From the NCBI GenBank assembly GCA_044341025.1, contig JBIISM010000001.1, positions 124,001 through 188,000 on the forward strand: a stretch of DNA of 64,000 nt, read 5' to 3'. This DNA is from JABMMZ01 sp044341025 (GTDB taxonomy: Bacteria > Bacteroidota > Bacteroidia > NS11-12g > UBA955). A program made the position numbers and the translations under genes. The notes under the pieces were generated by a model that had not been told where the DNA came from, searched no databases, and worked only from the letters and a program-made list of their open reading frames with translations. Below, one piece after another: positions 43,698 to 52,754 of the stretch; positions within the stretch are counted from its first letter, which is position 1; every line of letters starts with the position of its first letter.

Positions 43698-45374
43698 ATG
43701 AGCCGCACAGATTCTTCACACAACGTTATTAAATCGCCTATCGGCAGCACCCTTCACTGTAAAAACTGGGTTACTGAAGCAGCTTACCGCATGCTGATGA
43801 ACAACCTTGACCCTGATGTGGCTGAGAAACCAGAAAACTTAGTGGTTTATGGTGGAACCGGTAAAGCAGCCCGCAACTGGGAAAGCTACCACTTAATTGT
43901 GAAAGCTTTGGAAGATCTTAATGAAGATGAAACCTTATTGGTTCAATCGGGCAAACCAGTTGGAATTTTGCCAACCCATAAAGATGCGCCGCGTGTTATT
44001 ATCTCAAATTCTCAATTGGTGCCACATTGGGCCAATCTCGATTACTTCAGAGATTTAGAAGCAAAAGGTTTAATCATGTACGGTCAAATGACCGCTGGTT
44101 CTTGGATATACATCGGTTCTCAAGGTATTGTTCAAGGCACCTATGAAACCTATGCTGAATGTGCCCGTCAGCATTTTAATGGTACCTTAAAAGGGACTTT
44201 GAATGTTACCGCTGGTTTGGGTGGTATGGGTGGCGCTCAACCATTGGCCATCACCATGAATGAAGGTGTTTGTTTGGCTGCCGAAATGGAAGAATGGCGC
44301 ATTAAAAAACGTTTGGAAACCCGTTACCTTGACGTGATGACCAAAGACATAGACCAAGGTATTGATATGGCGCTTAAAGCGAAGGCTGAAGGCTTGGCTG
44401 TTTCAATCGGTGTTCATTGCAATGCGGTTGATTTGTTAGAGCGTTTAAAAGCTAGAGGCGTAGTGCCTGATACTTTAACCGACCAAACCTCTGCACACGA
44501 TCCATTGGTGGGATATTTCCCAGAAGGATATGATGTGGAAAGTGCCGACCGTTTGCGCAAAACAGACCCTAGCCGTTACACCAACGAAAGTTATAGCACC
44601 ATGGTGCACCATGTGAAATTAATGATTGAATTCCAAACAAAAGGCAGTGTGGTGTTCGATTATGGAAACAATTTACGCGGTCGTGCCTTAGAAAAAGGTT
44701 TGACAAATGCCTTCGACTTTCCAGGCTTTGTACCTGCGTTTATCCGCCCTCAATTCTGTGCAGGCCGCGGACCATTCCGTTGGGTAGCGCTTAGCGGTAA
44801 TCCTGAAGATATTTACGCAACCGATAAAAAAATATTAGAGTTATTCCCTGAAGATGAAGGCTTGAGAAGATGGATTACCATGGCCCAAGACCGCATCGAA
44901 TTCCAAGGACTTCCTGCCCGCATTTGCTGGTTGGGTCAAGGTCAACGCGAAAAAGCGGGTCTTGCGTTCAACGAAATGGTGAAGAACGGAGAGGTTAGTG
45001 CGCCGATAGTCATTGGTCGCGACCACCTGGATACTGGCAGTGTTGCCAGTCCTAACCGCGAAACAGAAGCCATGTTAGATGGCAGTGATGCCATAGCCGA
45101 TTGGCCAGTATTAAATGCCTTGATTAACACTGCCGGTGGTGCTTCATGGGTGAGCCTGCACCACGGTGGTGGTGTTGGTATAGGCTACAGCATTCACGCA
45201 GGTATGGTAATAGTTGCCGATGGTACCGACGATGCAGCAGTGCGCTTAAAACGTGTCTTGCACAACGACCCTGCTATGGGTGTTATCCGCCACGCAGATG
45301 CTGGATACGATATTGCAAAAGACACTGCACGCGAGCACAGACTTGACCTTAAAGCCCGCCTTAACAAAGACTAA
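43698..45374 (+). CDS. hutU: Urocanate hydratase
   Basis: HutU converts urocanate to 4-imidazolone-5-propionate, the second step of histidine degradation, using tightly bound NAD+. The 558-residue protein is full length and carries VVYGGTGKAARNWESY, SGKPVGILPTHKDAPRVI, YGQMTAGSWIYIGSQGIVQG, TAGLGGMGGAQPLA and SIGVHCNAVDLLERL, with the active-site Cys region FVPAFIRPQFCAGRGPFRWV and the glycine-rich SLHHGGGVGIGYSIHAGMV near the C-terminus. The other hut gene in this window, hutH, is 14 kb away. murB follows directly after its stop. Confidence 0.97.
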   Translation: MSRTDSSHNVIKSPIGSTLHCKNWVTEAAYRMLMNNLDPDVAEKPENLVVYGGTGKAARNWESYHLIVKALEDLNEDETLLVQSGKPVGILPTHKDAPRVIISNSQLVPHWANLDYFRDLEAKGLIMYGQMTAGSWIYIGSQGIVQGTYETYAECARQHFNGTLKGTLNVTAGLGGMGGAQPLAITMNEGVCLAAEMEEWRIKKRLETRYLDVMTKDIDQGIDMALKAKAEGLAVSIGVHCNAVDLLERLKARGVVPDTLTDQTSAHDPLVGYFPEGYDVESADRLRKTDPSRYTNESYSTMVHHVKLMIEFQTKGSVVFDYGNNLRGRALEKGLTNAFDFPGFVPAFIRPQFCAGRGPFRWVALSGNPEDIYATDKKILELFPEDEGLRRWITMAQDRIEFQGLPARICWLGQGQREKAGLAFNEMVKNGEVSAPIVIGRDHLDTGSVASPNRETEAMLDGSDAIADWPVLNALINTAGGASWVSLHHGGGVGIGYSIHAGMVIVADGTDDAAVRLKRVLHNDPAMGVIRHADAGYDIAKDTAREHRLDLKARLNKD

Positions 45375-45377
45375 TTA

Positions 45378-46394
45378 ATTATCGATTTTTTATCCAATAT
45401 AACGCTCAAACCTTACAATACTTTTGGTCTCGACACCAAAGCGGAATTATTTTGTGAAGTGCATTCACTTGCTGACCTCAAACAAGCCATTGCAGAAACC
45501 AGCCACGAGCAGTTTATGTTTCTCGGCGGTGGTAGCAATGTTTTGTTGTGCAACGATTACGCAGGACTTTTAATTCGCAATGCCATCAAAGGACAACAAA
45601 TTGTTCATGAAGATGATGATCATGTTTTACTTAAAGTATACAGCGGCGAATCTTGGCACGATACGGTTTTGTATTGTGTGGAGCGAAATTGGGGTGGTAT
45701 AGAAAATTTATCCCTTATTCCTGGAACTGTTGGCGCTGCGCCAATGCAAAATATTGGTGCTTACGGTGTGGAATTAGAGCAGGTGTTTGACCATCTCGAA
45801 GCCTTGAATTTAAACACCTTAGAACTTGAGACTTTCAATAAAGCACAATGTGCTTTTGGCTACCGCGAAAGTGTGTTTAAACGCCAATTAAAAGGCCAGT
45901 ATTTTATTTATTCAGTAACATTTAAACTAAGTAAGAAGCCAATCATACACGTCGATTATGGCGATATTCAGGCTGTACTAAATGAGAAAGGATTAAGTCC
46001 TGAAACCACCAGCATCAAAGATGTTTCCGCTGCGGTTATACAAATCCGTCAAAGCAAGTTGCCAGACCCTAAAGTACTTGGCAACAGTGGAAGTTTCTTT
46101 AAAAATCCACATATTACCAAAGAACATTTTGAGGCTTTAAAACTTCAATTTCCCGACATTAAAGGCTATCCCCAAAACGATGGAATTAAGGTTCCTGCAG
46201 GCTGGTTGATTGAACAATGTGGATGGAAGGGTAAGCGTGTTGGAAATACCGGTTCACACGCCAAGCAAGCCTTGGTTTTGGTAAACTACGGCGGCGCTAC
46301 CGGTGCTGAAATATTCCAAGTTGCCCAAGACATTATTAAAAGCGTTTCAGACAAATTTTCAATTCATCTCGAACCCGAAGTTAATATTGTGTAG
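45378..46394 (+). CDS. murB: UDP-N-acetylmuramate dehydrogenase, non-standard start likely
   Basis: MurB reduces UDP-GlcNAc-enolpyruvate to UDP-MurNAc with FAD and NADPH. FAD-binding motifs are FLGGGSNVLL and LIPGTVGAAPMQNIGAYGVE, with the catalytic FGYRESVFK, GNSGSFFKNP, KVPAGWLIEQCGWKGKRVGN and a final EPEVNIV. The first standard start codon is the GTG at 45459, but the 28 in-frame codons before it, back to the hutU TAA, encode SNITLKPYNTFGLDTKAELF, the conserved MurB N-terminus (E. coli MurB begins MNHSLKPWNTFGID). Translation must begin upstream at ATT 45378, ATC 45381 or ATA 45399. The coordinate given uses ATT and is an inference. Confidence 0.88.
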   Translation: MIDFLSNITLKPYNTFGLDTKAELFCEVHSLADLKQAIAETSHEQFMFLGGGSNVLLCNDYAGLLIRNAIKGQQIVHEDDDHVLLKVYSGESWHDTVLYCVERNWGGIENLSLIPGTVGAAPMQNIGAYGVELEQVFDHLEALNLNTLELETFNKAQCAFGYRESVFKRQLKGQYFIYSVTFKLSKKPIIHVDYGDIQAVLNEKGLSPETTSIKDVSAAVIQIRQSKLPDPKVLGNSGSFFKNPHITKEHFEALKLQFPDIKGYPQNDGIKVPAGWLIEQCGWKGKRVGNTGSHAKQALVLVNYGGATGAEIFQVAQDIIKSVSDKFSIHLEPEVNIV

Positions 46395-46429
46395 AGATGA
46401 TTCTCTGGAGCTGTCATCCTCAAAACGTG

Positions 46430-46530
46430 AAACATGTTGTTGGAGTGCTCCTTTCAGTTGTGAGAACGCTATCGCTTAGTTCCTCGCCAACAAAGCCATT
46501 GGTAAAATAATTTGGTAAACGTTTACGATT
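46430..46530. repeat. Dispersed hairpin repeat, copy 2
   Basis: Same conserved blocks in the same order as 39641-39706: AAACATGTTGTTGGA (46430-46444), GCCAACAAAGCC (46486-46497) and GTTTACGATT (46521-46530). The loop between the paired TTGTTGG and CCAACAA arms is about 35 nt longer than in copy 1. It follows the murB stop. Confidence 0.55.
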
Positions 46531-46584
46531 CTTTTTAAATTCGAAATTTACTATTATTTCCGACTCAACTCAGCCCTGTTGCGG

Positions 46585-46715
46585 TTGTCATTGTGAATGC
46601 GATATACTCGTTACCACCGAGCGTTAGGGATAGCAGCGGATATCCTTCTGTTTTTAAAAACAGAAGATAGCAGCGCATAGCCCGCCCGTCCTGCCTAAGC
46701 AGACGGGAACGCCCA
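46585..46715. repeat. Palindromic intergenic element
   Basis: Two direct copies of GATAGCAGCG (46629-46638, 46666-46675) flank a perfect 22-bp palindrome with CTTCTG/CAGAAG ends (46645-46666). Then comes a hairpin with CCCGTC/GACGGG and TGC/GCA arms and a CTAA loop (46685-46707). No gene is present. Confidence 0.5.
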
Positions 46716-46730
46716 AATTCTTAAACATAA

Positions 46731-46760
46731 AAAAAACCGGATTCGAAAATCCGGTTTTTT
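46731..46760. terminator. Intrinsic terminator of the PKD giant gene
   Basis: AAAAAACCGGAT, loop TCGAAA, ATCCGGTTTTTT: a 12-bp perfect stem, 20 nt past the minus-strand stop. It can act in both directions. Confidence 0.92.
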
Positions 46761-46779
46761 AAATATAATCAATTTTTTT

Positions 46780-49700
46780 CTAATTTCTCAAGACAATCAA
46801 TTTGGTGTTTCCAACATGTCTGCCATCTTTTAACACATCTATAAAGTAAAGTCCTGCAGCATAATCGCTGGTGTTGACCACGATTTCGCCACTGTTAATC
46901 TGGCTGTCAAAATGCTCGATTTCTCTGCCATTGACATCACGTACCACAAAGCTTATGTTCTCAGCGCTACCATTGAAATCGTAATTGATTTTAGCATAAT
47001 CAGCAGCAGGATTTGGATACAACATAAGGGTGTAATTTTCCGCTACGTTTACCAAAATACTGCTTATTGAATCGCATGGAGGTAAGGCCAAGCAAATGGT
47101 CGACCAGCATGAGCGGCCCGAAGATACTTCTGTTAACAAGACTTTAAAGCAGATAATTGAATTGCTTGGTGCAAGGTCGGTAAACTGGGTGCTGATGGCT
47201 TGTAAACCAGGCGCAATAGGGTTAGGTGTTATAGCGCTGAATGTGCCTGCGGCTATTGGTAATATTGTAACCGTTGCATTGCCAGCGAACGGATTCATAA
47301 CGGTTAAGTCAACATCGTAAGTCCAATTGCCCAATTCTTCCATATGGCAATGTGCGCATAAACCGTAGACCCCAACTTTACAACTGTCCTTAGGACATGG
47401 CTTGTATTCGCGTTTGATAGAATCTTTGCACACCAGGCCAGTTACTGGGTCATAGGCATACAAATAAATGGTCGTAAAGGTATTTAAAGGCGGGATATCG
47501 GTGTAGGTATAACAAATGTTTTGTGCGCCGTTGCTGATTGTTACCGGGTTGTTCACAAAGTTGCCTGTACTTGAACTCAATGTAAGTGTTGAGCCACTGC
47601 TGCCGCCCCAAACCACATCCATGCAAACATAGTATTGTGGGTTGCCATTTGCATCGGTTCCTGCGCAATCAAACTTGGTGATTTTAGAACTTAATTTACA
47701 GTTTTTATTTCCACATGGTGGAACTTTTATGCAATATGTCGTATCGCAAATTTGGTTTTGATCACTGATTATAATATTAAAACAAGCGAGGTTATCAATT
47801 GGCGGCACATCGGTAAAGGTCGCTGTTACGGTGTTCATGCCAGCGGATAGAATCGAAGGACTGATTGATGAAACTGTTCCATTTGGCGAGGTAATACTTA
47901 AATTTGCCCCAGCGCCCAAACTGTTGTTGATGTTTAAAGTTAAACTGTAAGTTTGATATCCTAATTCATTAACCGGTCCACATTTGATTTCTCCGCTAAC
48001 ATTAAACTTGCAACCACCGCATTTCACAAAGTCTATTTTAATGTCATCTGATACGACGCTACAACCAGCCGCTGAAATAATTTCAACAGTATACACACCC
48101 GATTGATACAAAGGAATATGTATGGTATCACTGGTGGCACCTGGAATCGGATTGCCATTGTACAACCATTGGTAGCTCGCATAACCAGGAGGGGCATACC
48201 ATACCAATTGGCTAACGGTGTCGCAGATATCATAACATCCTACCACCATGCCACACAGATCAGGTAGCGGATTTACAACCGTGCTTGCTTGCGCTTTACA
48301 GCCAAAGGTATCAATTGCAGTTACCGTGTAAATATTCGCTGCGCCAACATAAATGCTATCGTTCACTTGACCATTGCTCCAATAAAATCCCATTAAATTT
48401 GTTGAGGTGCTATTGGCAATTAGCAAATTGCTTTGACCAGCGCACAATACCGGTGAGGCAACAATGTTTACATTTGGATTTGGATGTAAGGTAAAGTTCA
48501 AGGTGTCTGAACCGAAACAAGTATCTGGGCTCATAACCGTGACCACCAATTGGTGAGACCCGGGCGTTATGGAGTACATGCCTATGTTAATGGTGTTGTT
48601 GTTTACGAATTGTGGGGCACCATCCATTAACCATGAGAAACTAGCGCCTGGTAAATTAGGGTAGTTTGCTACAAAGGAATATTGTTGGTTTTTGCACACA
48701 TCTTTAGGACCTATAATGTTAGGATGTGGTCTGGTTTTGGCCAATACATTGGTGTTGCCTGTTAAATAATAGCAGCCTTTGCTGTCGGTAAATTCGACAT
48801 TGTAGTTGCCGGTTTGTTTTGCCCACACAAATTGTGTGGTAGCGAGATTTGACCAGAAATAGTTGTAAGCAGGGTAGCCACCGCTTGCAATTGCATTCAG
48901 TTTAACACTGTCGCCTTCACAGAATTTTAATGGACCAGAAGCCAATATCAATCCAAGTAAAGTGTGAGGCAATACCACTATTTTTCGCTTAGCGGTGTCG
49001 GTACAACCATAAACGTTTATGATTGTTAATGTGGCGGTGTAGGTGCCTGCATTGGTATAACTTCTAACAGGACTCCAAATGAGGGAGGTCGCTGCATCGC
49101 CAAAGGCCCAATTGAAACTCAACGCCGCTCCCGTACTTGTGTTGTTGAACAAGACAGGTGTGCCTTTGCACACAGAGTCGACCACGGTAAAGGATGCATT
49201 GGTCAAGGCGTTTATCGTTATGGTTTTGGTGTAAGTGCAAACTCCAGCAACGGTTAAGCTGATAGTATAAACGCCTGGAGCTAAAGTGAATAATGGGTTT
49301 TTTATTGAACTGGTGTAAGCACCCGGAGTCACGACCCAAGAATAGGTTGGGGCAGGATAGCCACTCAATACTTTGGTGGTATTTACCAGTTTTACTTTTA
49401 CAGAATCGGAGAAATTTCTGCAATAGGCTGAGTCAAAAAAGCTAGGTACATATTTAATGGTGTCGACTTTATACATGCACACATTGCAATAGCCCGTTCC
49501 GTTTGCATTTGGAACGTCTGCACATAATTTAACTCTGTAGTAACCAGGCTCGATAAAAGTATGCATCACAGGTGTTCCACTTCCAGAGCTTGGGTTGTAT
49601 GGGTCGTCGAAATTCCAACTTAAATTGATAACCCCTGCAGAGATAATTGCTTTAAAACTGTCAGTATTGCAACCTTTTCTATACTTATTCCAAGTCAAGG

Positions 49701-52410
49701 TATAAGGTGCTGCTTTACAAGAGTTCGGGCAATTTCCTGTGGAGATTGGAATTAAGTTGCTGGTGTCTTTGCACCCAAAACTATTGATGCCCACAACAAA
49801 GAAATTGCCTGTAGTTGTTGCTGTGTAAGAAGTATTAGTTGCTAAAGGGATTGAAGATGGGTTATACCATTGGAAGCTAACGCCCGATGGAGGAGCTGCA
49901 ATAGTCATGGTTGTAGAAATAGGCGGGCTGCAATATAAATTAGGGTTTGGTGTTGAGATATTGATGTTTGGTTTTGGCCAAATAGAGATAGTTTTGGTTT
50001 TTATAGCTGTTCCTGGACAAGTACTGCCGTATGTTACAGTTAATTTGATTGTGTAGTTTCCAGGGCTGTTGTATACGTGTGTGCCTGGATTGCTTGTTGA
50101 TGTTCCGCCATCACCAAAATCCCATAAATAGCTGCTGGCTACTGAGCTAAAAGCGGCTAGGGTTAATCCTTGACACAAACCTGAAGGACTGGTGATTGTT
50201 GGAATGGCTGGGCCATTCACTAAAATTAACATTGAATCCTTTCTAAAAGAACCACAAATTTTTCTTTGAACCACCAAATAGGCATTGCCATTGTAATTGT
50301 TCCATTGAACATTGACATTGGCAGAATGTTGTCCTGTTGCCACACTTCCAGCTATGGAAGGGTTAATGCTCCATACATAATCGTCGCCAGGTGCAGAGGT
50401 GTTGTATGACTGAATGCCATTGGCGCAAACCGTGTCGTTGCCAAAAATAGGTGTTGGAGATAGTGGCAAAGCGCTAAGCACAGACATGGAGACTGCGGCC
50501 GATTTGCAACCGGTAACTGGGTCAATTTGGAAAGCATTGATGCTGTAAGGTCCACTTGGTCCCCAAGTGATGCTTAATGTATTTCCTATGCCAGTGCTAG
50601 GACTTCCATTGCTCACTTGCCATCCTACAAAATAATTAGGAGAAGTAGGGATTGAAAAATAAGCATATGAATTGTTTGGACAAATAGGGTTAGGACCATA
50701 TAATGAATCTACAATTGGCGGAATTGGATTAACCGTTAAATATTTTTTAAGTGGCCCATTGCAATAATTTCCAGAAACATCGTTGGCTGTAACGATAAAT
50801 TGTCCTGGTCCCCAAGTCCACGCCCCAGTAAAAGGCGAAGGACCCGCTATGGTGCTGGATGTGTAAGTGGTATTGCCACTGATGTTGGTAATGGTCCAAT
50901 AAATGGAACCAGTAGGACTAGGTGAAATCGTATAATTATAAGATTGATTGGCGCAGATTTGAGATAGACCACTCATGAACATTTGTGGTTTAACAGCAAC
51001 AGGTATGCTTGAGTTTCCGCCACAATTTAAAGGAGGAACGCTTCCGGGAGTATTGTGCCAATAGTTGGCTGTAATGTTGCCTGAAACATAATTGTAAAAA
51101 CACACTTGAACTTCATGGACATTAACTGAATCCATATTTACTGTTACACCTACAGGGAAATGCCATTGAATACTGTCGATAGGGATGTCGCAACTGATAT
51201 GGTAGGTATAGCAATTACCAAGACACACTTGTGATGGTCCGTTAATCGTTGCATTAGGGGTTATGATAGGAACAAAGACTGTGGTTGGCGCATTGCAAAA
51301 TCCGGGGCAATTAACACTTAAGGTAATAGAGCCTGGTCCAACACTGCCCCATTGAACGGTAACAGTTGAATCGGTATTGGAACCAATAATTAGGCCGTTG
51401 GTAACGGTCCATAAATAGTTGTTGCAAGCTTGGGCGTCTGTCGAATAAGTAACTGTAGCATCGGGGCAAACCGTGCTAATACAAAATATTTTTGGGCCTA
51501 CGGTATTGGCTACCACGACAGTAATATAAGCAGTGTCTTTACATTTACATTGGTTTTCTACTACCAACATAACATTGTAGGTGCCAGGCGAGCTGTACGC
51601 ATGTGAAGTATTGCCGTTGCCGGGTGCATTGTAAAATGCGTTTCCTCCATCGCCGAAGTACCACGACCATGAATTGATAGGAGAGCCAAAGCCGGGCGAT
51701 GATTGGTCGATAAACTGAATGGTTTGACCCAAGCAAGCGTTAACCACTCCACCTGTTAAACCAGGAAGGGTATAAAAAGCAGCTTTAGGTTTTCCTACTA
51801 TTTCAATGCAAATTTCAGATTCTTTAGAACAGCCCCAAACATTGGTTTCAATAACTTTAATAGAACCAGTGCCAACGCCAGTCCAATAAACATTAAGGGT
51901 ATTACTGCTGCTTGAATAATTGGCAGAACCAACAACAGTCCAAGTATAAGTGCTTCCTGTATGAAAAGGTGTTGTGTAGGCTATTGGTGTTGAATCGCAA
52001 GCCACTATGCAACCTGCTTTATCACTTTGTCCACTGACGTCTTTCCGTCCGCCGCAGCCAGAGAGGAATGAGGGTGTAATTACGGGGTTGGGTTTGCCAT
52101 GTATCGTAACATTTACGACATAGGTACAGATTACAACATTTAAGTTGTTTTTGACTGCCAAAGTTACAGCACCCGTTCCAATATTGGTCCATGCTACAGA
52201 AATTGAATTTCCACTACCCAAAATGGTTCCGCCACCTGTGGCATTCCAAACATAAGTCTCACCCGGATTAGAAGGTGTGCTGTAGGTGTAAGTCTGGTTT
52301 TCACAGACATCGATAGGCCCGCTAACCACGCATGCACCCAATAAGGCTGAGCTGCTAAAAAGCAAAAAGACAAAAATGGATTTACCAAGGAGTTTTGTAA
52401 AATACTTCAT
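46780..52410 (-). CDS. Giant PKD-repeat surface protein with T9SS sorting domain
   Basis: An 1876-residue secreted protein. After the signal peptide (MKYFTKLLGKSIFVFLLFSS) come many tandem beta-sandwich units of roughly 80-100 residues, PKD- and Ig-like. PKD signatures are clear in WSWYFGDGGNAFY then HAYSSPGTYNVMLVVEN, YLWDFGDGGTSTSNPGTHVY and FNWAFGDAATSL. Cysteines are frequent (CxxC-like pairs per unit), suggesting disulfides. The C-terminus is a T9SS type A sorting domain (LMLYPNPAADYAKINYDFNG to GNTKLIVLRN). It is probably exposed adhesin-like cargo of the locus at 0-6.6 kb. A longer start at 52515 would bury the signal peptide and is rejected. Confidence 0.9.
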   Translation of the reverse strand: MKYFTKLLGKSIFVFLLFSSSALLGACVVSGPIDVCENQTYTYSTPSNPGETYVWNATGGGTILGSGNSISVAWTNIGTGAVTLAVKNNLNVVICTYVVNVTIHGKPNPVITPSFLSGCGGRKDVSGQSDKAGCIVACDSTPIAYTTPFHTGSTYTWTVVGSANYSSSSNTLNVYWTGVGTGSIKVIETNVWGCSKESEICIEIVGKPKAAFYTLPGLTGGVVNACLGQTIQFIDQSSPGFGSPINSWSWYFGDGGNAFYNAPGNGNTSHAYSSPGTYNVMLVVENQCKCKDTAYITVVVANTVGPKIFCISTVCPDATVTYSTDAQACNNYLWTVTNGLIIGSNTDSTVTVQWGSVGPGSITLSVNCPGFCNAPTTVFVPIITPNATINGPSQVCLGNCYTYHISCDIPIDSIQWHFPVGVTVNMDSVNVHEVQVCFYNYVSGNITANYWHNTPGSVPPLNCGGNSSIPVAVKPQMFMSGLSQICANQSYNYTISPSPTGSIYWTITNISGNTTYTSSTIAGPSPFTGAWTWGPGQFIVTANDVSGNYCNGPLKKYLTVNPIPPIVDSLYGPNPICPNNSYAYFSIPTSPNYFVGWQVSNGSPSTGIGNTLSITWGPSGPYSINAFQIDPVTGCKSAAVSMSVLSALPLSPTPIFGNDTVCANGIQSYNTSAPGDDYVWSINPSIAGSVATGQHSANVNVQWNNYNGNAYLVVQRKICGSFRKDSMLILVNGPAIPTITSPSGLCQGLTLAAFSSVASSYLWDFGDGGTSTSNPGTHVYNSPGNYTIKLTVTYGSTCPGTAIKTKTISIWPKPNINISTPNPNLYCSPPISTTMTIAAPPSGVSFQWYNPSSIPLATNTSYTATTTGNFFVVGINSFGCKDTSNLIPISTGNCPNSCKAAPYTLTWNKYRKGCNTDSFKAIISAGVINLSWNFDDPYNPSSGSGTPVMHTFIEPGYYRVKLCADVPNANGTGYCNVCMYKVDTIKYVPSFFDSAYCRNFSDSVKVKLVNTTKVLSGYPAPTYSWVVTPGAYTSSIKNPLFTLAPGVYTISLTVAGVCTYTKTITINALTNASFTVVDSVCKGTPVLFNNTSTGAALSFNWAFGDAATSLIWSPVRSYTNAGTYTATLTIINVYGCTDTAKRKIVVLPHTLLGLILASGPLKFCEGDSVKLNAIASGGYPAYNYFWSNLATTQFVWAKQTGNYNVEFTDSKGCYYLTGNTNVLAKTRPHPNIIGPKDVCKNQQYSFVANYPNLPGASFSWLMDGAPQFVNNNTINIGMYSITPGSHQLVVTVMSPDTCFGSDTLNFTLHPNPNVNIVASPVLCAGQSNLLIANSTSTNLMGFYWSNGQVNDSIYVGAANIYTVTAIDTFGCKAQASTVVNPLPDLCGMVVGCYDICDTVSQLVWYAPPGYASYQWLYNGNPIPGATSDTIHIPLYQSGVYTVEIISAAGCSVVSDDIKIDFVKCGGCKFNVSGEIKCGPVNELGYQTYSLTLNINNSLGAGANLSITSPNGTVSSISPSILSAGMNTVTATFTDVPPIDNLACFNIIISDQNQICDTTYCIKVPPCGNKNCKLSSKITKFDCAGTDANGNPQYYVCMDVVWGGSSGSTLTLSSSTGNFVNNPVTISNGAQNICYTYTDIPPLNTFTTIYLYAYDPVTGLVCKDSIKREYKPCPKDSCKVGVYGLCAHCHMEELGNWTYDVDLTVMNPFAGNATVTILPIAAGTFSAITPNPIAPGLQAISTQFTDLAPSNSIICFKVLLTEVSSGRSCWSTICLALPPCDSISSILVNVAENYTLMLYPNPAADYAKINYDFNGSAENISFVVRDVNGREIEHFDSQINSGEIVVNTSDYAAGLYFIDVLKDGRHVGNTKLIVLRN

Positions 52411-52427
52411 GTGTTTTTTAATTGAAA

Positions 52428-52435
52428 CAAATTTA
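52428..52435 (-). promoter_or_regulatory. TAnnTTTG promoter -7 box for the PKD gene
   Basis: On the minus strand TAAATTTG ends 17 nt before the ATG at 52410 and supports that start. Confidence 0.5.
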
Positions 52436-52640
52436 GTAAAAAAATTACAATTCAATAAATATAAATTTCTAAAACGAGGATTTATTTCGCTTGGGTTATT
52501 TAAGTGTTGTTTCAAAATTTAATTTACTTTTTACTAAAATGGTTTTAAAACATGATTTTATTGCAAAAAATAAGATTTGTGTAAAAAAAATATGAAAAAG
52601 AAAGAAGAAAATTTTAAATTGCATTTAATTAAATATTTTT

Positions 52641-52754
52641 ATGAAACACCTGTTTACTGTATTTTCTTTATTTATTTTATTGGGTTTAAAAGCACAAAAC
52701 CCAACTTGGCCTGAACCATTGGGATTGTGACAACTGGTGCAATGCGAATAAACA
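52641..52754 (+). pseudogene. Broken 5' end of the copper-monooxygenase-like gene
   Basis: An ATG at 52641 encodes a good signal peptide (MKHLFTVFSLFILLGLKA then QNPTWPEP). The frame meets TGA at 52728 and TAA at 52749 and then continues, in the same frame, into the 52755 gene. This is the expected export signal of that protein. The intervening bases fit the family poorly, so a compensated indel, decay or assembly error is likely. Without this part the downstream product has no signal peptide. Confidence 0.6.

Noticed and set aside
45372..45374. hutU-murB fusion by stop-codon read-through
   Set aside because: HutU has a complete normal C-terminus before the TAA and MurB is a known separate enzyme. 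A rare start codon explains the in-frame layout better.
46424..46433. ACGTGAAACA, the right half of a parS site for ParB
   Set aside because: The left half does not match TGTTTC at any useful level, so this is only a half-site, and it is far from parAB. No full parS was found in the window.
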